The translations under genes and the position numbers were made by a program. Positions 58,810-64,000 of a stretch of 64,000 nt of DNA are shown here, one piece after another; the first letter of the stretch is position 1, and every line of letters starts with the position of its first letter. The notes beneath the pieces were generated by a model. It was not told where the DNA came from, ran no database searches, and was given only the letters and a program-made list of their open reading frames with translations. The DNA comes from Lachnospiraceae bacterium (lineage in GTDB: Bacteria > Bacillota > Clostridia > Lachnospirales > Lachnospiraceae), in contig JAJQBK010000010.1 in NCBI GenBank assembly GCA_021203305.1, positions 27,273 to 91,272 of the forward strand, given 5' to 3'.

Positions 58810-58935
58810 CTATTTGTTATCCTTGTTGTCCTTTTTAAAGAAGCCGATCACAACCCGGATTCCCAGGATAAACAGTACCAGTACAATAAGAAGAATAATT
58901 GCGTCAACTGTGTTAATTTCCAGATTGATATTCAT
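58810..58935 (-). CDS. 41-residue membrane peptide in the feo operon
   Basis: A short gene encodes MNINLEINTVDAIILLIVLV, then a hydrophobic run and a basic tail FFKKDNKDNK, ending with TAG. It has one membrane helix and no cysteine. It lies between feoB (45 bp away) and the Cys-rich peptide gene (15 bp away) on the same strand. The ribosome site is weak (AAGG eight or more bases upstream). Its topology resembles the Cys-rich partner without the tail, so it may be a duplicate or a third small component of the transporter. Confidence 0.65.
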   Translation of the reverse strand: MNINLEINTVDAIILLIVLVLFILGIRVVIGFFKKDNKDNK

Positions 58936-58980
58936 ATTACCATGCCTTACCACATTCCGTCAACTTAACGGTTCTGTCTT

Positions 58981-61122
58981 TTACGCCGCCTGCTTTGCGT
59001 TAGCCGCGATATTGGACGCTTTTTTATTCGGGTCAGGTCTGAACAGCAGGTACAGAATGCCTGCCAGAACGATGACCGCCGCCACGGTGCCGACGCCGAA
59101 GGCCACCTCGCCGAGGATCAGGCCGCCGATCTGGTACACCACCAGCGCCAGGCAGTATGCCGATACATTCTGGAACAGAACCGCGAACCAGAACTTCTTC
59201 CTGCCGCCGATTTCCTTCGCCATGGTGGACAGCGCCGCCAGGCACGGTGAATCGAAGAGGTTGAAGATCAGGAAGGATACGGCCGCGATGCCGGTGGGGA
59301 AGAACGCCGCGAACTGATCATGCATGGACAGCTCGTACTCCTCCACCTCGCCCAGGCCTGCCAGCACGCCCATGGTGCTCAGGATGCCTTCCTTCGTGAC
59401 AAAGCCGCTGAGGGAGGAAGCAACCGCCTGCCAAGTACCAAAGCCGAGCGGGACAAAAATCCAGGCAATCGCGCCGCCGATGTAACGCAGCAGAGAGTCT
59501 TCTGTCTCTACCAGGCCGAAAGCGCCGTCCGAGAAGCCGAAGCTTGCCAGGAACCACATCACCACGCAGCAGAGGAAGAGGATGGTTCCGGCCTTCTTTA
59601 AGAACGCCCATACGCGCTCCCACACATGCATCAGCACGCCCTTGATGGACGGTACGTGATACTGCGGCAGCTCAATGACAAAGGGTGCCGGATCGCCCGC
59701 GAAGGCCCTCATCTTCTTTAAAATAATACAGGAAATCACAACCACCGCGATACCCACGAAGTACATCACAGGAGCCAGCCACCAGGCGCCGTCCAGCAGA
59801 TATCCGGCAATCAGTGCGATCACCGGCAGCTTGGCGCCGCAGGGGATGGAGCAGGTGGTCATCATGGTCATCCGCCTGTCCTTCTCATTCTCGATGGTAC
59901 GGGTGGACATGATGCCCGGAACGCCGCAGCCGGAGGAGATCAGGAAGGGAATAAAGCTCCTGCCGGATAAGCCGAATCTGCGGAAAATTCTGTCCATGAT
60001 GAACGCCACGCGGGCCATATAGCCGCAGTCCTCCAGAATGGACAGGAAGAAGAATACAATCGCCATCTGCGGCGCAAACCCGATGGGAGCCGCGATGCCG
60101 CCCAGAATACCGTCAACCACCAGGGAAATCACCCAGTCGGAAGCTCCCACGCTCTCAAGCAGGCTCTCCGCGCCACCCTGAATCCACTCGCCGAAGAGGA
60201 CGTCGTTGGTCCAGTCCGTCACCACGGTGCCGATGGTGGAAACCGCGATATAATAGACGATAAACATGATTACTACAAAAATCGGCAACGCCAGAATACG
60301 ATTGGTCACGATGCGGTCGATCCTGTCGGATACAGTCAGACCCTTGTTGACCTTCTTGTAGCATTTGCTCATGAGGGAGGCGATGTAGGTGTAGCGCTCG
60401 TTGGTAATGATGCTCTCCGCGTCATCATCCATGGCATCCTCCACCCTCTTCACGACAGTGGACACATCCGGCATACTTTTCAGCTGCTCGGAAATCTTCT
60501 CATCGCCCTCAAAGAGCTTGATCGCGAAATAGCGCTTCTGGTCTTCCTTCACACCGGTCAGCATACCCTCGATTTCCTCCAGGGCACTCTCAACTGTTTT
60601 GTCAAACTTATGTACGATTCTCTGGCTCTGTCCGGACTTCGCGGCCTTCACCACCGCGTCCGTCGCCTCTTTAATGCCGGTGCCCTTCAGCGCGGAAATC
60701 TCTACAACCTCGCAGCCAAGCTCTTTGCTGAGCTTGCTGATATTGATCTCATCGCCGTTCTTCTTCACCAGATCCATCATGTTGATGGCCAGGACCACCG
60801 GAATACCGAGCTCCAGAAGCTGCGTGGACAGGTACAGGTTCCTCTCCAGGTTGGTGCCGTCCACAATATTTAAGATCGCGTCCGGTCTCTCCTCGACCAG
60901 ATATTTTCTGGCGACCACTTCCTCCAGTGTATACGGGGACAGGGAATAAATGCCGGGAAGATCCATGATCTCCACATCGGACTGTCCCTTTAATTTGCCG
61001 CCCTTCTGCTCCACCGTCACGCCGGGCCAGTTGCCCACGTACTGATTGGAGCCGGTCAGCGCGTTAAATAATGTGGTTTTGCCGCTGTTTGGGTTGCCGG
61101 CAAGCGCAATTATAACTGCCAT
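58981..61122 (-). CDS. feoB: Ferrous iron transporter FeoB
   Basis: The 713-residue inner-membrane protein has an N-terminal G domain (G1 GNPNSGKTT at residues 9-17, the conserved NWPGVTVEQ switch region, G3 DLPGIYSL, G4 NMMD, G5 near ISALKGTG), a FeoB-associated helical segment, and two Gate domains with many helices (ISSGCGVPGIMSTRT and CSIPCGAKLPVI carry the conserved Cys residues). It imports ferrous iron under anaerobic conditions. AAGGAGG precedes the ATG. It follows two feoA genes in one operon under the promoter at 61876. Confidence 0.97.
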   Translation of the reverse strand: MAVIIALAGNPNSGKTTLFNALTGSNQYVGNWPGVTVEQKGGKLKGQSDVEIMDLPGIYSLSPYTLEEVVARKYLVEERPDAILNIVDGTNLERNLYLSTQLLELGIPVVLAINMMDLVKKNGDEINISKLSKELGCEVVEISALKGTGIKEATDAVVKAAKSGQSQRIVHKFDKTVESALEEIEGMLTGVKEDQKRYFAIKLFEGDEKISEQLKSMPDVSTVVKRVEDAMDDDAESIITNERYTYIASLMSKCYKKVNKGLTVSDRIDRIVTNRILALPIFVVIMFIVYYIAVSTIGTVVTDWTNDVLFGEWIQGGAESLLESVGASDWVISLVVDGILGGIAAPIGFAPQMAIVFFFLSILEDCGYMARVAFIMDRIFRRFGLSGRSFIPFLISSGCGVPGIMSTRTIENEKDRRMTMMTTCSIPCGAKLPVIALIAGYLLDGAWWLAPVMYFVGIAVVVISCIILKKMRAFAGDPAPFVIELPQYHVPSIKGVLMHVWERVWAFLKKAGTILFLCCVVMWFLASFGFSDGAFGLVETEDSLLRYIGGAIAWIFVPLGFGTWQAVASSLSGFVTKEGILSTMGVLAGLGEVEEYELSMHDQFAAFFPTGIAAVSFLIFNLFDSPCLAALSTMAKEIGGRKKFWFAVLFQNVSAYCLALVVYQIGGLILGEVAFGVGTVAAVIVLAGILYLLFRPDPNKKASNIAANAKQAA

Positions 61123-61251
61123 TTTTTCCTCCTTCGGGTTATTTTACACTAACCCACCCTCTTAAAAATAAGCTGCTTCCGCAGCCGCACAGGCCTCCCG
61201 GCTGTACTCCGGCCTTAAAATGAGCCATCACTGCCGGGGATGCGCATTTCA

Positions 61252-61473
61252 TCACTGCACTTCGATCATCTGGGCGTCATCCCTTCTCAGGGACAGCTCA
61301 TAGCCGCGGACCGTGATCTCCACCGGGTCTCCCAGGGGTGCCACCTTGCGCACATAAATCTGCGTTCCCTTTGTGATGCCCATATCCATGATGCGGCGTT
61401 TCAGGGCGCCGGTTCCGTTCAGCTTCACAACGGTCACCGTGCTTCCTACCGGTACCTCTTTCAGTGTCTGCAT
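61252..61473 (-). CDS. feoA: FeoA domain protein
   Basis: The 73-residue SH3-like protein (LKEVPVGSTVTVVKLNGTGA, later RIMDMGITKGTQIYV and VEITVRGYELSLRRDDA) has the typical FeoA pattern. It is thought to bind FeoB and control its activity. AAGGAG precedes the ATG. It lies between the other feoA and feoB; two adjacent feoA genes are common in Clostridia. Confidence 0.95.
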   Translation of the reverse strand: MQTLKEVPVGSTVTVVKLNGTGALKRRIMDMGITKGTQIYVRKVAPLGDPVEITVRGYELSLRRDDAQMIEVQ

Positions 61474-61504
61474 GCTCTTCTCCTTCCTCTCATAAAAGCT
61501 CTCT

Positions 61505-61720
61505 TCACGCCACCAGGATCTTGCTGGCCAGCCCTCTGTCCAGCGCGATGCGGGTTCCCTTGACCAAAAGGATCATGCCTCCCGCGTTTCCTCCTACCAC
61601 TTCCACCTCGGCTCCGGGAGCAAAGCCCATGTCCTGCAGGTGTCTGACCACTTCATCCTTGCCGTGGATGCTGGCCACTTTACGCTTCTCCCCCACACTC
61701 ATCAATGCCAAAGCCATCAT
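61505..61720 (-). CDS. feoA: FeoA domain protein, first copy
   Basis: The 71-residue protein (MSVGEKRKVASIHGKDEVVR, HLQDMGFAPGAEVEVVGG, LVKGTRIALDRGLASKI) is a FeoA SH3-like domain. It is the first gene of the feo operon, with AAGGAGG before an ATG-ATG pair; either ATG could be used. Downstream genes are feoA, feoB and two small membrane peptides. Confidence 0.94.
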   Translation of the reverse strand: MMALALMSVGEKRKVASIHGKDEVVRHLQDMGFAPGAEVEVVGGNAGGMILLVKGTRIALDRGLASKILVA

Positions 61721-61875
61721 GTGTCCTCCTTATCTTTCTGTAAGAGACTGTAATAAAACAGCCGCTTTTCCCGCCTGTTCTGAAAATCATCAGCCCGACA
61801 GCTCCGCGGCAAAAGCAGTTCCGCCGGAATGGTGGAGTCCTGTTGTTATGTGTCGCTAACTTTTCTTTCCCCTTG

Positions 61876-61910
61876 ATTATATGCAAACAGTTAGTCAATG
61901 TCAACTAACT
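61876..61910 (-). promoter_or_regulatory. feo promoter with palindromic metal-regulator operator
   Basis: On the minus strand a perfect consensus promoter is present: TTGACA (61899-61904), 17 bp, TATAAT (61876-61881). A palindrome with perfect 7-bp arms, AGTTAGT-N8-ACTAACT (61889-61910), covers the -35 box and spacer, so a bound repressor would block polymerase. The arms fit DtxR/IdeR-type iron repressors better than Fur; that is inference. A related site precedes the HMA gene (62407-62425). Confidence 0.85.
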
Positions 61911-62026
61911 TTTTCACAATTTTACCACAAAATCTGTCAGATATTTGTTGCTTTTTGCAAATTCCGCCATCGTCAAAAGCTGCCTTTAAATAAATGCCTG
62001 CCCGCAACAGATCTTCCGGGTGCCTG

Positions 62027-62290
62027 TCATCCCTTTCTAAAAAACGAGAAGCCCTTCTTTTTCTCATACGGCTCCACGCTCACATCCAGCACCCGGTACC
62101 CGTCCGCCTTCACAGCCGATTTAATCCTGGCGATATCCGGCGTCTCATCCATGATGATCTCCGCCCTTCCCTCCGTGTGGGAGGAGGAAACCTTTGCCTT
62201 TTCACCGCATACCTTGCGGATGGCGTCATTGACATGGGCCTCGCACATGCCGCACTGCATGCCGTCGATTTTCAGAGTGATTTTATTCAT
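62027..62290 (-). CDS. HMA-domain metal-binding protein
   Basis: The 87-residue cytoplasmic protein has the heavy-metal-associated motif GMQCGMC (GMxCxxC) at residues about 10-16 and the ferredoxin-like fold pattern of CopZ-type chaperones (VNDAIRKV, AEIIMDE, IKSAVKADGYRV). A basic C-terminus (EKKKGFSFFRKG) extends the domain. The start at 62290 has GGAAGGA upstream; the longer frame to 62419 reads through the leader and operator. Copper is the usual ligand of this motif, but the shared operator with feo suggests iron-responsive control. Confidence 0.88.
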   Translation of the reverse strand: MNKITLKIDGMQCGMCEAHVNDAIRKVCGEKAKVSSSHTEGRAEIIMDETPDIARIKSAVKADGYRVLDVSVEPYEKKKGFSFFRKG

Positions 62291-62406
62291 GCTTTTTGTC
62301 CTTCCTTCCGTCTTTTCCTCCTGTACATCCAGTTGAAAACTCCTGCGCAAATAATCCGGTTTGTTTTCCCGATAGTACAGGTAAAAAGCTCCAATATAAC
62401 CATTGA

Positions 62407-62465
62407 AAGTTAGTTGCATTTAACTGCCTGTAAATTAATTATAGCACTATAACTTTTATTGTCAA
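62407..62465 (-). promoter_or_regulatory. Promoter and operator of the HMA gene
   Basis: On the minus strand TTGACA (62460-62465) and TATAAT (62438-62443) are separated by 16 bp. Just downstream of the expected start lies AGTTAGTTGCATTTAACT (62408-62425), a shorter form of the feo operator with inverted AGTTA/TAACT arms. A repressor here would act as a roadblock. Confidence 0.7.
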
Positions 62466-62578
62466 TCAGTTTTCACTATCCATTTTTCACTTCAGGCTTC
62501 TAAATTCCAGCCCAGCTAAATTCTTCGCATACCAGCTAAATTCCTTGCTTACCCAACTAAATTCTTGCTAAATTCATA

Positions 62579-62650
62579 GCAAACCGAGTATGCCAATTCT
62601 TCACAAAACGAGTATGTCAATTCTTCGCAAACCGAGTATTGACAATTTTC
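62579..62650 (+). repeat. Three 24-bp tandem repeats
   Basis: Units GCAAACCGAGTATGCCAATT-CTTC (62579), ACAAAACGAGTATGTCAATT-CTTC (62603) and GCAAACCGAGTATTGACAAT-TTTC (62627) follow without spacers. The third unit has mutated into a TTGACA -35 box. Too few and without spacers, so not a CRISPR. Confidence 0.85.
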
Positions 62651-62766
62651 ATGCCTCATGATAAACTGATTTCCAATCCAACTGAAAGAACAGTTAGAAT
62701 TACAAAGGAAAATGAGTTTCGACCTACTTTAAGCTAATTTAAAGAGAAATCGAAGCTCATTTTTTG
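62639..62766 (+). ncRNA. Candidate small RNA or leader transcript
   Basis: TTGACA (62639-62644), 17 bp, TAAACT (62662-62667) would start a transcript near 62674. It ends at a strong terminator: AATGAGTTTCGA (62711-62722) pairs with TCGAAGCTCATT (62750-62761) around an inner CTTTAA/TTAAAG stem, followed by TTTTTTG. The RNA of about 90 nt also has an AACTG/CAGTT hairpin and a seven-codon ORF (ATG at 62712, MSFDLL) after AAAGGAAA. Function unknown; it lies just upstream of the toxin gene. Confidence 0.45.
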
Positions 62767-62874
62767 TTTTCAGATACCTTTGTACCCTGACAAATGAATA
62801 ATGCCTTTAATAAAGGAGCTGACAGGGTGTAAACACCTCGTTTCTGAGACCTTGACAGAAAGGGGGCTTTTCCT

Positions 62875-62958
62875 ATGAGTACATATGAGGAATTTATGAT
62901 TATCATTGCTGTTGCAGGATTAATTGTATCTATCTTAAATTACACGCATAAGAAATAG
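62875..62958 (+). CDS. Holin-like type I toxin, 27 residues
   Basis: The gene encodes MSTYEEFMIIIAVAGLIVSI and then LNYTHKK, one membrane helix with a short basic tail. This matches the putative holin-like toxin family of Firmicutes (M-[ST]-x-Y-E-x-[LF]-M start, related to TxpA/BsrG), small peptides that damage the membrane when not silenced by an antisense RNA. AAAGGGGG precedes the ATG. The leader is strongly structured, as in known type I toxin mRNAs, and a convergent antisense transcript is predicted at 62945-63046. Confidence 0.8.
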   Translation: MSTYEEFMIIIAVAGLIVSILNYTHKK

Positions 62959-63081
62959 CACCTCCGCTCAGTGAGGTGCTATTATAAGTAAATAACATTT
63001 TCGCCGGAAACGGATAGGCCCAAACTATCGTGTCGGCTCCCTTGTTAAGGGCATTATATACCAGTTTTCTCTGTTTTGCAA
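62945..63081 (-). ncRNA. Predicted antisense antitoxin RNA with its promoter
   Basis: On the minus strand TTGCAA (63076-63081) and TATAAT (63053-63058) are separated by 17 bp, giving a start near 63046. The transcript of about 100 nt would run to the shared hairpin and overlap the 3' end of the toxin mRNA, as RatA does with TxpA. A small CCCTT/AAGGG hairpin lies at its 5' end. It is predicted from promoter, terminator and position only; read-through from htpG is an alternative. Confidence 0.5.
62955..62986. terminator. Shared hairpin terminator of toxin and antisense RNA
   Basis: ATAGCACCTC (62955-62964) pairs with GAGGTGCTAT (62973-62982). The plus strand continues TATAAG (weak U-tract) and the minus strand continues TTCTTATG. 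The hairpin overlaps the toxin stop codon. Confidence 0.65.
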
Positions 63082-63098
63082 GACAAAATTTTTAAAAG

Positions 63099-64000
63099 TT
63101 ACGCGTCCTTCTGCTTTGTCAGAAGCATCATAATCTCATTACTGCGGGAGATAAAGCGCCCCATTTCATCGCCCTCCAACGGCGCGTGCTGAAGCTTCGC
63201 CAGGTCATAGAGCTGCTCACAGATGGTTTTCGCGTTGGCGTTGTCCTCATTGTCAAGGACAAACTTCACAAGCGGGTTGGCGGCGTTCAGCACCAGAGTC
63301 TCGTCCTCCTTGCCCAGATCGCCCATGCTCATGCCGTTGGCAGCATACATCTTCATCATGTCCTGCATCCGGCGGCTCTCCTCCGGCACGGTGATCAGCG
63401 CCGCGACCTTGCTGTTGCGCAGCTTCTCCAGCTTCACGGTCAGGTTTTCCTTCTTGATCGTCTTTTTCATCAGCCTGCTGACGATCTCCGCCTTCTCCGT
63501 CAGCTCCTTCTGCGCCTTCTTGCTGGTCTTCGCCTTCAGGCTCTCGGTCAGGTCGGCGTCGATCCGCTGGAAATGAATGCCCTCGTTCTTATTTTCCAGC
63601 TGGGAAATAAAGGGCTGGTCGATATTCTGGTCCAGAATTACAGCGTCCATCTTCGCGCCCTGGAACAGGCGGATATACTGGGCCTGCTGCCGCTCATCGG
63701 TGACGTAGTAGATGGTCTTATTTTTCTGCTCCTCTTCCCCGCTCTCTTCGGAGTCTTCCTCCTCGTCTGTCACCTCACCGGTTTCTGTGATATTGTCGTT
63801 CTCATCCACCGCAGTTTCTTCAGCAGACGTTTCATCTACTACCTCGGCCTCCACAGCATTGCCGTCCTCATCCACTGCGGTTCCTTCAGCAGACGCTTCA
63901 TCTACTACCTCAGCTTCCACAGCGTTGCCGTTTTCATCCATCGCGGTTTCTTCAGCAGACGTTTCATCTACTACCTCGGCCTCCACAGCATTGCCGTTCT
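63099..64000 (-). CDS. htpG: Chaperone HtpG (Hsp90), C-terminal part with acidic repeat insertion
   Basis: The frame is open to the window edge, so the ATPase and most of the middle domain lie outside. The visible part ends in a typical Hsp90 C-terminal dimerisation domain: KTIYYVTDERQQAQYIRLFQ, AVILDQNIDQPFISQLENKN, EESRRMQDMMKMYAANGM, ETLVLNAANPLVKFVLDN, ICEQLYDLAKLQHAPL and ISRSNEIMMLLTKQ. Directly before it are at least three 22-residue acidic repeats of the type DENGNAVEAEVVDETSAEET, then an Asp/Glu-rich stretch. Bacterial HtpG normally has no charged linker, so this insertion is unusual. The gene ends 18 bp before the antisense RNA promoter region. Confidence 0.93.
   Translation of the reverse strand, partial: NGNAVEAEVVDETSAEETAMDENGNAVEAEVVDEASAEGTAVDEDGNAVEAEVVDETSAEETAVDENDNITETGEVTDEEEDSEESGEEEQKNKTIYYVTDERQQAQYIRLFQGAKMDAVILDQNIDQPFISQLENKNEGIHFQRIDADLTESLKAKTSKKAQKELTEKAEIVSRLMKKTIKKENLTVKLEKLRNSKVAALITVPEESRRMQDMMKMYAANGMSMGDLGKEDETLVLNAANPLVKFVLDNEDNANAKTICEQLYDLAKLQHAPLEGDEMGRFISRSNEIMMLLTKQKDA

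Larger units (their letters stand above)
62426..62874. other. Intergenic region with repeats and a candidate small RNA
   Basis: These 449 bp hold no long gene. From left: the HMA promoter, three or four AGCTAAATTC-type short repeats (about 62509-62570), three 24-bp tandem repeats (62579-62650), a candidate small RNA with promoter and terminator (62639-62766), and the structured leader of the holin-like toxin gene (CCTTT-AAT-AAAGG hairpin and paired CCCTG/CAGGG segments, 62778-62835). Confidence 0.6.

Noticed and set aside
62291..62419. N-terminal extension of the HMA protein
   Set aside because: The extension covers the operator and leader, while GGAAGGA lies directly before the ATG at 62290.
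62500..62650. Short repeats as a possible CRISPR array
   Set aside because: Only three 24-bp units without spacers and no cas genes.

Overview
The window looks like the chromosome of a Gram-positive anaerobe of class Clostridia, most likely a gut Lachnospiraceae. The evidence is a moderately GC-rich genome with strong AGGAGG-type ribosome sites and sigma-A promoters of TTGACA/TATAAT type, an Fe-S type PurF, a FeoA-FeoA-FeoB-Cys-rich-peptide iron operon, DUF5716/DUF5717 proteins, an Rpn-type nuclease, LPxTG pili with class C sortases, and peptidoglycan-binding SpoIID-like proteins. The species cannot be named from the sequence. No tRNA, rRNA, CRISPR array or intact insertion sequence was seen.

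Layout, left to right. The first 37 bases are the start of a gene that leaves the window, probably rho. A purine operon follows on the minus strand (purC, purF, purB, purA; 435-5508). Next is a three-gene cluster of unknown function (5787-10502: DUF5717 protein, Hsp70/actin-fold-like DUF5716 protein, TPR-like protein). A small charged protein with its own promoter and terminator comes next, then metK (11072-12229). A pilus locus (12464-16595) holds one LPQTG pilin, one intact class C sortase and a second sortase broken by an in-frame TAG.

The main part is a roughly 32.6 kb block, all on the minus strand (17035-49627), which reads as one signalling and cell-surface system. In transcription order it encodes a PP2C phosphatase, a membrane Ser/Thr kinase, a one-TM adaptor, a 3811-residue Ig-repeat surface protein, a small FHA protein, a zinc-ribbon/kinase/FHA protein (frameshifted here), a second PP2C phosphatase, a zinc-ribbon/FHA protein, a DUF975-like membrane protein fused to FHA, and a secreted M4 metalloprotease lipoprotein. 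After these come a caspase-like lipoprotein, a carboxypeptidase-regulatory-fold lipoprotein, another FHA protein, a second caspase-like lipoprotein with WG-type repeats, and two small membrane proteins. Kinases, phosphatases and five FHA phospho-threonine readers sit beside three predicted surface proteases and a giant adhesin-like protein. I infer a phosphorylation-controlled surface assembly or processing system, and it is the best candidate for an undescribed system here.

The right part holds an XRE regulator, an Rpn-family nuclease, a SpoIID-like peptidoglycan-binding protein, a three-gene DUF3791/DUF3990 operon that may be a toxin-antitoxin module, and a heterodimeric ABC exporter with one degenerate ATPase site. 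The feo iron operon follows with a palindromic operator over its promoter. A small HMA metal-binding protein has a related operator. Then comes a likely type I toxin-antitoxin locus (27-residue holin-like toxin with a convergent antisense RNA). The window ends in the C-terminal part of an HtpG chaperone with an unusual acidic tandem-repeat insertion. A 74-bp sequence occurs as identical inverted copies at 10966 and 51845, with a diverged copy at 16936.
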